Positions 1 through 8,496 of a DNA stretch of 64,000 bases are shown here, in pieces. The stretch is from Dyadobacter sp. CY261. GTDB lineage: Bacteria; Bacteroidota; Bacteroidia; Cytophagales; Spirosomataceae. A program made the position numbers and the translations under genes. The notes beneath the pieces are model-generated. The model saw only the letters and a program-made list of their open reading frames with translations. It did no database searches and was not told the DNA's origin. Numbering within the stretch: position 1 is the first letter of the stretch; the number at the start of each line of letters is the position of its first letter. The DNA is taken from assembly GCF_021440085.1 (NCBI RefSeq), contig NZ_JAKCPW010000021.1, forward strand, positions 1 through 64,000. Reading direction: 5' to 3'.

Positions 1-274
1 GCTGTGAATTTCCTACGGCTTTGTTTCATTGTTTCATCGGTTTAATGTCAAGTTACTAAACTTAACCGATGGCCTCAATTTTGGGGAGTATTACAGATAG
101 ATACTATTCCCGCCAGATAACCTGCCACTTGGTTGAGCTCGCACTACCTATTTTTACGAGCTGTAGATGTGAATTAAAGTTAGTCCAGGGGGTAAATGCG
201 GTGATAGTATGCTTAATTTTAAAATTTATGCATTTTATTTCAGGTGCCTATAAAGAAAAATTAATCCTAGCACC
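1..274. other. no gene recognised, left edge
   Basis: AT-rich sequence before the stop codon of the first lipoprotein gene. A plus-strand frame is open across it and into the lipoprotein gene, but its translation is low in complexity and lies antisense to that gene, so I do not call it. Confidence 0.4.
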
Positions 275-1261
275 CTACTTTTTTTGCTCTATCGTGAATT
301 TTTGCAAAGAAGACTCCATGAGATCCTTCGCGCCTGTCATACTTACCGGTAAGGAGAAAGCTACAATTTGGGGCGAAAGGTGCGTGTCCTTGTCATAAAT
401 TTTGGATTTTATCACTCCAACGGCTTGTATTGCGGCTTGGATAGTACTTTCATTTATTTTGTCAGGGATTGGTAGTGCCGACGATATTTTCTCGCCGCTT
501 ATTCCCAAAGTTTGGATAACTAGTGACCCTACTATCTTATTTTCAGATGCAGCAAAACCTAGACCAAATAGATTTCCAATGTTTACCGAATCCTTTAATG
601 CTGTGATATTTGCTTGAATCCGCAAGCCAATACCAACATAAACAGGGATATTTAAAGCATTATCGACATTGTATTCACTGAATTCAGAAGACTCAGGAAT
701 AAATCGAAAGGATGATTTTTGTATTTTTCCTTGATCGATTTTTAGTTGTTGCTCAGTATATATAATTTTTTTTGGATTGATCTTAGTAGCGTCATCAATT
801 TTGCCATCTATAACTTCAACTTGAAAGTGCGGCAAAATGCCCATTAGCGATGGTTGAGCCTTGACAAGGTTTTTATATTCATCATTGGAAATGATCTTAT
901 TGCTCTCTGCGTATTGTGCTGATAAGGATAAAGTTTGGTATTTGATATAGTCAACTATTACTGAGTAACTTTGGCCTTTTCTTGCGACATTAAATGAACC
1001 GTAAGACAAAGTGCCTAAATTGTCTAGCTTTCCAATAACTAGCCTTGATGCTTCATTTGGTAGACAATCTATTGTTCCAAATTCCTCTTTTTCTGATTTG
1101 GGAAGTCTGACGGGATCAATGGGTTGGTAACCTTTCAGAAGCGTAGAGTTTTCACTATAAAAGTCTTCTAGTTTTTCTGCATTCTGAGTGCCATTTTTTT
1201 TACTAAAAATTGAGCAACTACAGAAGCTCAGCGTAAGTATTATCCATGAGAGGACGCGCAT
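275..1261 (-). CDS. putative lipoprotein of unknown function
   Basis: The 328-residue product starts with a short hydrophobic signal (Met-Arg-Val-Leu then an Ile/Leu-rich run) ending in a Cys-Ser-Cys lipobox near residues 15-17. It should therefore be exported and lipid-anchored. The rest is a soluble alternation of beta-like and polar stretches; I recognise no domain. The gene is single: about 450 bp without a gene lies upstream and the window edge downstream. The ATG at 1261 is the natural start because the signal follows it immediately. What is seen is the lipoprotein signal; envelope location is inferred and function is unknown. Confidence 0.7.
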   Translation of the reverse strand: MRVLSWIILTLSFCSCSIFSKKNGTQNAEKLEDFYSENSTLLKGYQPIDPVRLPKSEKEEFGTIDCLPNEASRLVIGKLDNLGTLSYGSFNVARKGQSYSVIVDYIKYQTLSLSAQYAESNKIISNDEYKNLVKAQPSLMGILPHFQVEVIDGKIDDATKINPKKIIYTEQQLKIDQGKIQKSSFRFIPESSEFSEYNVDNALNIPVYVGIGLRIQANITALKDSVNIGNLFGLGFAASENKIVGSLVIQTLGISGEKISSALPIPDKINESTIQAAIQAVGVIKSKIYDKDTHLSPQIVAFSLPVSMTGAKDLMESSLQKFTIEQKK

Positions 1262-1715
1262 ATTAAAGGAGGATTTCGATGACTGGTGAATTTAAAGTTT
1301 TATTGTAAATTCAAAAAAAATTTTTGATGTAATTAGTATTCGGCAAAGCAATCCAGACGAAACGCACGATTCCATCGACCGCTCTGCCCTCTGCTTTCTA
1401 AATATTTTGAGACTTAGTTTCATGAAACAGTCCTTGCAAAAGATCCGACCGTATGATTAACGCCTCAGACGGTGGCAAACGAAGTTGACAATTACAGTGT
1501 TTTTCTTCATATCAAGCCTTGTCCAGGTCGATACCGATAGTTGTGCAAGTCATAAGCCGAAGGTCTAAGCCTATATTTTGATGTCGGTAAATCGTCCGAT
1601 ATGGTAGAGTAAAAGACAGAATCACTGTGGGTAGCATTGCGAGTAGATTATCTCTTACGTGGAGATATAGTAAGTTTTGTCAAGTATTTAGTGCAATTCT
1701 TAGATTCCTGCTCGA
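1262..1715. other. intergenic, no gene recognised
   Basis: About 450 bp between the 5' end of the lipoprotein gene and the 3' end of the CHAT gene. Short plus-strand frames near 1627 are antisense to the CHAT gene. I see no convincing promoter, terminator or RNA gene. Confidence 0.4.
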
Positions 1716-2771
1716 TTATCCTTTCGGATTTACTAGGATAACGTCGTTAGCATCTAGGCCGTCTTTGGTGAATAATTCTGGCGTGTTTTCCTCACCGATA
1801 TTTTCCAGCATTATTGCTGCTTTTGCCTGATCGAAAGCTTTCTTAACAGAAAGCCCAAACCCGATTGCAGAGTAAAACTGAGAAGAGAACACCCGAGCGG
1901 CAACATCTCCAATGCTCGTGTTCATTCCAATTGCTGTATCGATATGTTGAACGATGGTTTCTGCTTGCGCGAACGAGTAGCAGGTATTAAAAAAGACTAA
2001 TCGTATTGTATCCGAGGTGGCAGCTATGGTTTCTATGATGGCTTCTTTTCTTACGAACTGTGCTTGGCCTTGATTATTTTGTAAAACTAGATCGTTGGTA
2101 TCAGTGCCGTGACCACTGAAATGGAGAACCGTTGGATCGAGCTCATTGATGGCTTGGAAAATATCTAGCGGTCTGACTGCCCAGCGAGTTTCTAGCCGGA
2201 CAGAATCTCGGTGCTTCGCTTTTCTAATCATTTCTGTGATAGACCTTGCTTCTTCGTCAAGCCCTAGAGCCGCCTGATCGACCGGGTTGGAAGCTAGGAA
2301 GAGAACGACAATGTTTTTGGGGAGCCGCTGTAGTTCTTCGAGCTTCGAGAGGGTTGACCTATGTAACGAATCATGTTTAGTGATTGCGGCGTTTAATGTC
2401 TTTATCTGCGCCTGATTAGCTTTTGACTGTTTATCATATAAAGCATTTTGCTTTTTTTGAAGGGTTTCTTCTTCCTTAAATATTTTTTTCTGTTCTGCAT
2501 TTATTTCCTTCTGCTTTTGCCCAATTTTTGTTTGCAGCTCCGCGATTCTCTTTTCTGCCGATGCCTGGTCTTTTCTGTACCGCTCAATTTCGCCAAGCTT
2601 AGACTTGGCCGCGCTAGTGCTGGTGGCCCTTGAAAGTGATTGTGACGCCGAATTTATTTTGCCGGATAATTCGGCGATCTTTTTGCTGGCAGTTGCTTTT
2701 TCATGCTGCAAGCGCGCAATTTCATCGTTTTTACGTTGAACATTGTTGCGGTATGTATCTAAGAATGACAT
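1716..2771 (-). CDS. coiled-coil CHAT-domain caspase-like protein
   Basis: The 351-residue protein has two parts. Residues about 5-150 are a long charged coiled coil rich in Lys, Glu, Gln and Ala. Residues about 155-350 form a CHAT (caspase HetF associated with TPRs) peptidase domain: it opens with the beta-strand Val-Val-Leu-Phe-Leu-Ala-Ser-Asn-Pro, carries the catalytic His in His-Phe-Ser-Gly-His-Gly (His221) and the Cys in Phe-Asn-Thr-Cys-Tyr-Ser (Cys264). I chose the Met at 2771; a frame 23 codons longer exists but adds an unlikely aromatic extension. Bacterial CHAT proteins often act as proteolytic effectors in conflict or programmed-death systems, with the other domain for sensing or oligomerisation. 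No partner gene is adjacent, so that role is inference. Confidence 0.85.
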   Translation of the reverse strand: MSFLDTYRNNVQRKNDEIARLQHEKATASKKIAELSGKINSASQSLSRATSTSAAKSKLGEIERYRKDQASAEKRIAELQTKIGQKQKEINAEQKKIFKEEETLQKKQNALYDKQSKANQAQIKTLNAAITKHDSLHRSTLSKLEELQRLPKNIVVLFLASNPVDQAALGLDEEARSITEMIRKAKHRDSVRLETRWAVRPLDIFQAINELDPTVLHFSGHGTDTNDLVLQNNQGQAQFVRKEAIIETIAATSDTIRLVFFNTCYSFAQAETIVQHIDTAIGMNTSIGDVAARVFSSQFYSAIGFGLSVKKAFDQAKAAIMLENIGEENTPELFTKDGLDANDVILVNPKG

Positions 2772-3017
2772 TTTTCTATCGGAATAATATATGAAAATCT
2801 GAATTTCATGATAGTATGTGAAGTTAGGGGATTTTTCCATCGGCCATATAATAGCGGTGGGCTTTAATAGTTGAGACTTTGTCGGGACTGCTTTTGAAAT
2901 GATGAGCGATTAAAGCGGAGATGATCACCTTCTAGGTGACGTGGGGCACCGGATCGGGTGATCTGGACAAGTTCAAGATGAACCGAATTTTAATTTAGAA
3001 GTAAATAGATTTTCTAT

Positions 3018-3036
3018 GGTACACGTATAGGTACAC
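3018..3036 (+). repeat. tandem GGTACAC motif, putative integrase arm sites
   Basis: Two copies of GGTACAC at 3018-3024 and 3030-3036, starts 12 bp apart, followed by AG. The same arrangement occurs at 9805-9823. In both places a tRNA-Ala 3' end follows 57-58 bp later. Tandem short repeats beside a tRNA 3' end fit arm-type binding sites of a tyrosine recombinase; this is inferred, as no cognate integrase is adjacent. Confidence 0.5.
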
Positions 3037-3094
3037 AGGATCACGCCTTATCTAACTTTGTGTAGGGACCAGGGAGTTAAGTCTTTGAAAATAT

Positions 3095-3139
3095 TGGTGG
3101 AGCTAACCGGTCTCGAACCGGTGACCTCTTGCATGCCAT
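3095..3139 (-). tRNA. tRNA-Ala(GGC) 3' remnant, putative attachment site
   Basis: Read on the minus strand, this segment runs from the anticodon loop (A-T-G-G-C-A-T, anticodon GGC) through the variable region, an intact T arm (loop TTCGAGA between ACCGG and CCGGT) and acceptor strand to a genomic CCA at 3097-3095. Homology stops inside the anticodon loop; no 5' half follows. It is therefore not a functional tRNA but the 3' segment typically copied at an integrase attachment site. A second copy lies at 9881-9925. Confidence 0.75.
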
Positions 3140-3431
3140 ATGGTAGTATCCATTGACCAACGTATATACATGCTGATATGTATTTTCTAATTCAACCGGC
3201 TAAGTTATGCGTGATTAGCGCCGGGAATAAGATGTGTATTGTTTTGGAAGACGGATCTAGGCAGTACTGGATCGTATTGTCAATGTCAAAATGGGTCGCT
3301 CGTTCTAGCCAGTCAGGCCAACTAATCGGTGCACTATTTAGAATTATCGCCCGTAGTTTATGGTGGACACTGACGTGGTTCCGTTTTGGTTTACACTTCT
3401 TGCTGGTTAGTAATTAATTTTGGTTCTTTTT

Positions 3432-4298
3432 TCAACCCGTTTTTCGATAGTAATCAGCCCCGAAAGCTGCGGGATTACGATAGTTTAAAGAAGAATGTAA
3501 TCGCCTCGTATTGTAATAACCATCAATGTATTCAAACAGTACGGATCTCAAAGCCGCAAGGTTACTGTAGCCTCCTTTCGGAATTTCCAATTCGGCCTTC
3601 AATCGACTCCATAGAGATTCTGCCCATGCATTATCATAGGGATCGTCAGCGCGGGACATACTTTGTCTCAGTTTGAAAGTCTTCACGAGCAATTTCATTC
3701 TGCGTGACAGATATTGACCTCCCCGATCTGAATGAATTATTAGCCCTGGCTTAACTCCTCGTTTCAATAACGCTTTCTCCAATGGCTCTCTCACGAGATT
3801 TTCCTGCATGTGCTACTCAATCTTCCAACCGACGATCTGGCGAGAGAAAAGGTCCATCCAGATGCACAAATATGCCCATTTCCCGCTCCTTAGTGGCATA
3901 TAAGTGATATCCGACACCCATACTGCATCGGGTTGATCTGGCTTTGGCCGATCGAGCAGCAGATTATCGCAGACCCGTTTGCCGTGCTTACTGTCAGTAG
4001 TCCTTGGTATGAATCTGGGAGGCTGGATCGCTCTCAAGCCCTCTTTTCGCATGATTTCAACAACCTTTCTACGACCGATTCTGATGCCCTTTTGCTGCAA
4101 GGATTCCTTGATTCGTCGACTTCCGTAGCGTTTCATGTTCCGGATAAATTCGATCTGGACTTCATGCTTTGGACGGTTGTATTTCTTGTCCGCGTTATGA
4201 CTTTCCCCGCGCCTGTATCGGTAGTAAGCAGTTCTGCTAACGTCAAATAATCGACACAGATAGCTTACTTTATTGGTCTTCGACAGGCTGAAAATCAA
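3432..4298 (-). pseudogene. IS3 transposase OrfB interrupted by an in-frame stop
   Basis: This is the DDE integrase half of an IS3 transposase. The N-terminal HTH_21-like region (Arg-Thr-Ala-Tyr-Tyr-Arg-Tyr, then Tyr-Gly-Ser-Arg-Arg-Ile) precedes an rve domain with the catalytic residues visible: Asp in Val-Ser-Asp-Ile-Thr-Tyr, Asp in His-Ser-Asp-Arg-Gly, Glu in Asn-Ala-Trp-Ala-Glu-Ser. A TAG codon at 3813-3815 splits the frame between the first and second catalytic Asp. The two halves stay in the same frame, so a single base change (for example CAG to TAG) is the simplest cause. No full-length enzyme should be made without readthrough. Confidence 0.85.
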
Positions 4299-4312
4299 GT
4301 CATAGACGTCTC

Positions 4313-4630
4313 TCAGTCGGACTTGCTGAAAAGACCTAACGCCTTTTTTAGGATCTCACGGTCGGTTTTCAGGCGTTCGTTCTCAGCCCTTAATCTTGCA
4401 TTCTCAGCTGCAAGCTTAGCAGACTTACCGCTTTCACTATCTCCCGTTTTCGTTTTTGTCTTTGTCTTCATCATCGCCATGCTTTTCCAACGATAGAGAA
4501 GATTTTCTGCAATTCCAAAACTCTGAGAAAGTTCTCTCGCACTCCTGCCAGACATCAACATCGTAGTCAGTTCTTGCTTGAAATCAGCATCATAACTTTT
4601 TCGGGATTTTACCCCGGTTCGGTTTCCCAT
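4313..4630 (-). CDS. IS3 transposase OrfA (helix-turn-helix)
   Basis: The 105-residue protein is a typical HTH_Tnp_1 OrfA: basic N-terminus, the helix-turn-helix segment Ala-Arg-Glu-Leu-Ser-Gln-Ser-Phe-Gly-Ile-Ala, and a C-terminal leucine-zipper-like heptad run (Ala-Arg-Leu-Arg-Ala-Glu-Asn-Glu-Arg-Leu) ending in Ala-Leu-Gly-Leu-Phe-Ser-Lys-Ser-Asp. It binds the IS ends and, in this family, is joined to OrfB by programmed -1 frameshifting; the OrfB frame here is indeed -1 relative to it. A short Lys-Thr-Lys-Thr-Lys-Thr tandem repeat near residues 54-61 is a small oddity. Confidence 0.85.
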   Translation of the reverse strand: MGNRTGVKSRKSYDADFKQELTTMLMSGRSARELSQSFGIAENLLYRWKSMAMMKTKTKTKTGDSESGKSAKLAAENARLRAENERLKTDREILKKALGLFSKSD

Positions 4631-4679
4631 TGCACATCAGCTTGCGCAAGAATGTGTGCCGCTTTTTGGAACCACCTCA

Positions 4680-5081
4680 CACAGCTATATATAGCATTTA
4701 TGTAAAAAAATGTGATCGACTCCATAGGCATCTCCATCTCAGCGATTGCTTAGGTCGTTTTCATTTAAACGTCGAGTAGAATTAGTACTTCTATAATCAT
4801 TGAAATTGATATGTCAGATCATTTGTTCCAATGAGTACAAAAAGTCCTGCTAAGGTGCCGCGGTCGGACGTAAATTTTGTTGATAGTATTCTTCTGGGTC
4901 GAAGGTCAATTACTCGTCCATAGATCCTCTATATGACCTAAGCCCATGTCATCTAGTCAGTCGCGGAAATTGAGGGATTCAAGATCTGATTTGTTTTGCT
5001 GAAATTGCATCGTATCGCTTGGCTTGGTCGTCTCAATTCATATTGCTTAATTGCTGATGCGACCAACCAATTCGACGTAAC
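4680..5081. other. intergenic, no gene recognised
   Basis: About 400 bp between the IS3 right end and the first gene of the small paralogous pair. It is AT-rich, with no convincing coding frame, promoter or RNA. A minus-strand frame runs through it but overlaps the next gene antisense. Confidence 0.4.
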
Positions 5082-5345
5082 ATGACTAATAAAGAGCGAT
5101 TCCTTGCAGGCCATCACTTTACAATTAGCAATGAGTGGGGGCAATTTACATACTATTACGATCACCGAGGATTTCAGAATGGGGGCATGATAGTGCACTA
5201 CAAAGGGAAGAATCTACCTCCGCGGCGCATGGGTATTGCCACAATCGATGAGGATACTGACAGTTTTACTATCGTTATAAAAGGATTGCTGGTTGGACAT
5301 GAGGAAGTTATTGCGCTCAATGACCTTGATTTTGGATATGGCTGA
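5082..5345 (+). CDS. small acidic protein, paralogue of the next gene
   Basis: The 87-residue product begins Met-Thr-Asn-Lys-Glu-Arg-Phe-Leu-Ala-Gly, nearly the same opening as the protein encoded at 5416. The shared start supports ATG 5082. The remainder is Gly/aromatic-rich with beta-like alternation and no recognisable domain, signal peptide or membrane segment, so it is probably cytosolic. It lies 70 bp upstream of its paralogue and may share a transcript with it. The family opening Thr-Asn-x-Glu-Arg-Phe-Leu-Ala-Gly recurs, to my knowledge, in small uncharacterised Bacteroidota proteins, but I cannot name a function. Confidence 0.6.
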   Translation: MTNKERFLAGHHFTISNEWGQFTYYYDHRGFQNGGMIVHYKGKNLPPRRMGIATIDEDTDSFTIVIKGLLVGHEEVIALNDLDFGYG

Positions 5346-5415
5346 TGTAAATTCAAAAGTTTGAATGATAGTTACTTAGCAAAAAATAGCAGTTTCAGCC
5401 AACCAGTGTAATCAT

Positions 5416-5721
5416 ATGACCAACAGAGAGCGTTTTTTGGCCGGGGAGATCTTCTCGTACGGGGAGGAAGACAGATTTTTCAAACTTGTGATCTTAGACG
5501 ATAGCAGTGCCAAGGAGCATTATCTGCTTGAGCAATTGTCGGAGACTGACTGGCAATATCGGCATCCACTAATCCCGTACGACCAAAGCTATGCTTTCGG
5601 GCTGGTTGCAGAAATTATGGAAATTCAAGATCAGGTTTGTTTTGCTCAACTAGAGGGCATTGTGGATGTATTCGAGGAAGAGCTGTGCTTTGATCAAATG
5701 CATTTCGATTTCGAAGATTAA
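5416..5721 (+). CDS. small acidic protein, paralogue of the preceding gene
   Basis: The 101-residue product begins Met-Thr-Asn-Arg-Glu-Arg-Phe-Leu-Ala-Gly, matching the upstream gene, and is strongly acidic toward its C-terminus (Glu-Glu-Glu-Leu-Cys-Phe-Asp). No signal peptide, membrane segment or known domain is visible. The two products diverge after the first ten residues, so either the N-terminus is a conserved functional element or the pair is an old duplication. The sequence shows the paralogy; the function is unknown. Confidence 0.6.
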   Translation: MTNRERFLAGEIFSYGEEDRFFKLVILDDSSAKEHYLLEQLSETDWQYRHPLIPYDQSYAFGLVAEIMEIQDQVCFAQLEGIVDVFEEELCFDQMHFDFED

Positions 5722-6009
5722 GTCACATAAAAAGACGTAATGCGTTGAAGCAAGCTTATACACTGAACTTCTTAATAAGCGTTTCTACTCTGCTGACATG
5801 TGGCGGAAGCTGAGTTTGTACGGGAGCTGAATAGCCTGGCTCAGAGCTACATAAACCTACAGGCTGAGAAATATTTGAGCAGCCGCCATTGATACATTTG
5901 TTCGTTTGAGAGCAACAGGGCGGCGATTGCAATAACCCACCAAGGTTGACAAGGAAAACCGCCCAGCTGGCTCATCAAGGATAAATATAATTAAAAATTG
6001 CCGCAAAAG

Positions 6010-6429
6010 TTATTCTTCCATTTTATCCTCTATGACTTTGAGTCTCTTCAAGACAGTATTCATTGTGATGGAAATATGCTGTATGTCGGAAATCCGCTCG
6101 GGCACCTCCACGGAAACGTAGCTGTGAAATTTCCAAACCTCCAGCACGTCCGAGATGTTTACTTCATATGACTTATAGGCTTGGTTTAAAGATTCCAGAT
6201 GCATCGCCCTCGTTGCGCTGTTGATCGTTACCTGTTTAAAAACAAAGTCTCGCTCGGCCTTTAAGATAAGGACACAGAGTGTGCCAGGTTTGAGGTTAGT
6301 CCAATCTTCCACATATTCGCATATAATATCTGCACCTTCGGGAATAGGAAGCATTGAGTCACCGGTCGTCGGAAACATCCTAAATGTTCCAGTCTGTGAC
6401 ACTGTTGGAAGAGAAAACTTGGGTATTCG
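6010..6429 (-). pseudogene. S24 (LexA-like) repressor peptidase-domain remnant
   Basis: The frame encodes the C-terminal autoproteolysis domain of an S24-type repressor: Phe-Arg-Met-Phe-Pro-Thr-Thr-Gly-Asp-Ser-Met-Leu-Pro contains the nucleophile Ser motif, and Arg-Asp-Phe-Val-Phe-Lys-Gln supplies the general-base Lys. The frame is open only from the stop at 6430-6432, giving a lead-in Ile-Pro-Lys-Phe-Ser-Leu-Pro; the whole N-terminal helix-turn-helix domain is missing. A GTG at 6402 could start a short product, but without a DNA-binding domain it is best read as a remnant. It abuts a divergent ImuB remnant at 6431. In Bacteroidota such S24 genes often neighbour ImuA/ImuB/DnaE2 cassettes. Confidence 0.7.
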
Positions 6430-6430
6430 T

Positions 6431-7072
6431 CAGGCCTCTTTTAAATGTTTTCGTATTGATGGGAACATCCAACATATTTTGATCGGAACGAGCGCAGGAT
6501 CGTGTAGTGCCTCACATTTATTCAAGTTGTTTGAGCAGAAAATATCTCAGATAGAACCTGCGCTAGGGATTGAACTTTTCCTATTAGAGGCCCCCGTTGT
6601 GGAAGACCTGGCCAATCCACAAGAAGCGCTCCGGGATATCAACGGTGGAAACAAAATGGTTGTGATTGCGGAACTACTCGATCGGCTGGCATCGAGATCC
6701 GGGAGCGATTCGATCCATCGCTATCTTCCTGCCGAGCATCATTGGCCAGAACGTGTCATGGAAAAAACCACGACAGATCTTGCCGATAGCTTTTCTGATA
6801 TTGGCATCACCGTAATTCAAGGGGATATGCAAGACGACGTTTCAAAATCACAAAGAACCGGAATGATCGGCTTAACAAAGACGGCTAATTTCTTTGCTGG
6901 TTTTCAGCCTAGATATTTGATTGCTTTACAGGAAGATGAGTACTTGGTCAACTTGGATGGCGAAACAATATATCGCGGTCTATACGACGATCTTCTCGTC
7001 AACAACTCATATTTTGCCGAAATTTTCAAGCAAAATATACTCAACGGACTTACCAAAAGCTTGTCAAAATAA
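6431..7072 (+). pseudogene. ImuB-like Y-family polymerase C-terminal remnant
   Basis: From 6431 the frame reads like the C-terminal part of ImuB, the catalytically inactive Y-family polymerase of the SOS mutasome. Hallmarks are Leu-Phe-Lys-Leu-Phe-Glu-x-Lys-Ile, Glu-Pro-Ala-Leu-Gly-Ile-Glu-Leu-Phe-x-Leu-Glu-Ala, Ala-Glu-Leu-Leu-Asp-Arg-Leu-Ala, and Ile-His-Arg-Tyr-Leu-Pro-Ala-Glu-His-His-Trp-Pro-Glu-Arg. About 300 N-terminal residues of the family are absent. After about 6800 the translation (Asp-Asp-Val-Ser-Lys-Ser onward) no longer looks like ImuB, so the 3' part is probably joined foreign sequence. The frame remains open upstream to 6221, but that part is antisense to the S24 remnant. Confidence 0.7.
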
Positions 7073-7409
7073 AGCTTGGTTCGAGAATCAAACTAGGTAT
7101 CGCGTAAGTTTTTTACAATGTGATGGGACGCAGCAGACCTGTTGCAGCTTGAAGGAATAGCCTAAAGGCAAGGTTATTTGTATTCGAACACAATTCCATT
7201 TAACAATGATGAGCTTCTGCGACTCCTGATTTTGCTCCTTAACTTGTGAGATGGGGTGTTCAAGAATACCGCCCTGGTCTGAAACGGGATTGATTGACAA
7301 AATTTGTCAATTCCAGTGCATAAGTATACAATCATCTACATGCTCACAAAATCAGGTGGGTATCATCTGGTTGTTCAAGAGCATAGTAATGTTGATATCA
7401 TAATGCAGA
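7073..7409. other. intergenic, no gene recognised
   Basis: About 340 bp between the ImuB remnant and the small membrane-protein gene. Short frames on both strands are open but look non-coding. No terminator or promoter stands out. Confidence 0.35.
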
Positions 7410-7808
7410 ATGAAAAATACTGATTGGCCACTGGTCTTACGCATACTACAATTCCTAGCAACAATGGTATCTGGCTTGTTAGGTATTGTTGCACTAGTCT
7501 ACAACTATAAAGACAAGGAAGCGGGAAGGCTGACGGGAGTTGGGCGCATCGTTCTTGGAGTACTCTGTTTTTCTCTTTTTCTATCAGTTTCGATCAAAGT
7601 TGTCGAACAGCAGTCGGAAAGCAGTAAGGCGCGGATCGCATCAGAGAAAAGTTTAATTGTTTCAAGGAATATAGAGCGGTTGCTGAGCGTCGTGCACTCG
7701 AAAACGATAGAATTGGAACTTTACTTATCCCTACAGGTAGTGGTATTTTCGATAGTTACGCTCTTGTATCCAATAGATAACTGTCACAAACATCAGGAAT
7801 ATTCTTAG
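7410..7808 (+). CDS. small membrane protein, unknown
   Basis: The 132-residue product has two hydrophobic segments, about residues 10-30 and 45-62, separated by a short positively charged loop (Lys-Asp-Lys-Glu). A charged, helix-forming stretch follows (Ser-Lys-Ala-Arg-Ile-Ala-Ser-Glu-Lys). A third weaker hydrophobic patch lies near residues 105-120. It could be a two-TM protein with a cytosolic coiled tail, or the truncated front of a larger one, because the end is abrupt. It stops 2 bp from the convergent gene at 7811. No family is recognised. Confidence 0.5.
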   Translation: MKNTDWPLVLRILQFLATMVSGLLGIVALVYNYKDKEAGRLTGVGRIVLGVLCFSLFLSVSIKVVEQQSESSKARIASEKSLIVSRNIERLLSVVHSKTIELELYLSLQVVVFSIVTLLYPIDNCHKHQEYS

Positions 7809-7810
7809 GT

Positions 7811-8440
7811 CTAGAAGCGTTTTCCAATTGAAATTAAAAATTGTGGGAATATAACGTCACCATTAGTGTCCAATTGAAGGCCCGTTGTCGCACCTATAGT
7901 CCAATTGTTTTTTAAATTATGTCTGGCGAAGATTTGTAAGGTGACGCCACCTGAAAATGTCCGTTGCGGTTCTGTGTTCCGGTTAATTCTTAATGGCAAC
8001 GGATATCCTGTGAGCGCGGGAAAAAGAACCTCCCTGTCGTCCGCCAATGAGGACGATTGATAGCGAGCTAATAAGCCCGCCTTACCACCAATCTCAAATT
8101 GGTTAGTGCGTAAAAAGTAATATCCGATTTTTCCTGCAATTTGTATGGCTGCAATTGTATATCTATATGATAAATCTTGTTCTGGTAAATTGTCTAATTT
8201 AACTTTTAAAATATCTGCGCCATCATGTATAGTAGTGGCCAGTTCCGTTGACCATAAAAACCTTGGTCGAAATTGTCTTTCATATTCCATGCCTATCATC
8301 AAACCATAACTGTCTCCAGTGCCAAGTTTAACCAACCCAAGATTACTACTAAATATTTGACTGGGAATAGCCTGAATACTTTGACTAAGTGACGACTTTA
8401 CTATTAACAGACAAACGAAAAGTATTAGTATTTTTCTCAT
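7811..8440 (-). CDS. outer-membrane beta-barrel-like protein
   Basis: The 209-residue product has a clear Sec signal peptide (Met-Arg-Lys-Ile then a hydrophobic run ending near Ser-Leu-Ser-Gln). Alternating amphipathic strands follow, with a terminal Ile-Ser-Ile-Gly-Lys-Arg-Phe ending in Phe, as expected for insertion by BAM. Length and pattern fit a small Bacteroidota outer-membrane barrel (PorT/OmpW-like size class); no specific function is supported. It lies 56 bp downstream of the lipoprotein gene on the same strand, so the two are probably co-transcribed and may form an envelope pair. Confidence 0.7.
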   Translation of the reverse strand: MRKILILFVCLLIVKSSLSQSIQAIPSQIFSSNLGLVKLGTGDSYGLMIGMEYERQFRPRFLWSTELATTIHDGADILKVKLDNLPEQDLSYRYTIAAIQIAGKIGYYFLRTNQFEIGGKAGLLARYQSSSLADDREVLFPALTGYPLPLRINRNTEPQRTFSGGVTLQIFARHNLKNNWTIGATTGLQLDTNGDVIFPQFLISIGKRF

Positions 8441-8496
8441 ACGGCGATTTTGTTTGGGGACCGGACTAGTTTCCGGCCCCGAAAAATATGCATTAA

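Larger units (their letters stand above)
3371..4679 (-). mobile_element. IS3-family insertion sequence with a broken transposase
   Basis: The element is bounded by imperfect inverted repeats: TGACGTGGTTCC at 3371 on the plus strand and TGAGGTGGTTCC read leftward from 4679, with similarity continuing to a shared TTCTTGC about 30 bp inside. The flanks carry CAC on both sides (3368-3370 and 4680-4682), consistent with a 3-bp target duplication. Inside are orfA and orfB on the minus strand in the usual -1 frame relation. Length about 1.31 kb is normal for IS3. An in-frame stop in orfB makes this copy probably immobile. Confidence 0.85.

Noticed and set aside
69-398. Open frame of 109 codons on the plus strand at the left edge
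   Set aside because: It overlaps the lipoprotein gene antisense and its translation shows no domain or signal.
3178-3417. 79-codon plus-strand frame between the tRNA remnant and IS3
   Set aside because: It runs across the IS3 left end and has no features; the IS boundary would cut it.
5800-5892. 30-codon GTG frame reading Glu-Phe-Val-Arg-Glu-Leu-Asn-Ser-Leu-Ala-Gln
   Set aside because: It looks protein-like but is too short and isolated; it may be a fragment of a lost gene, which I cannot show.
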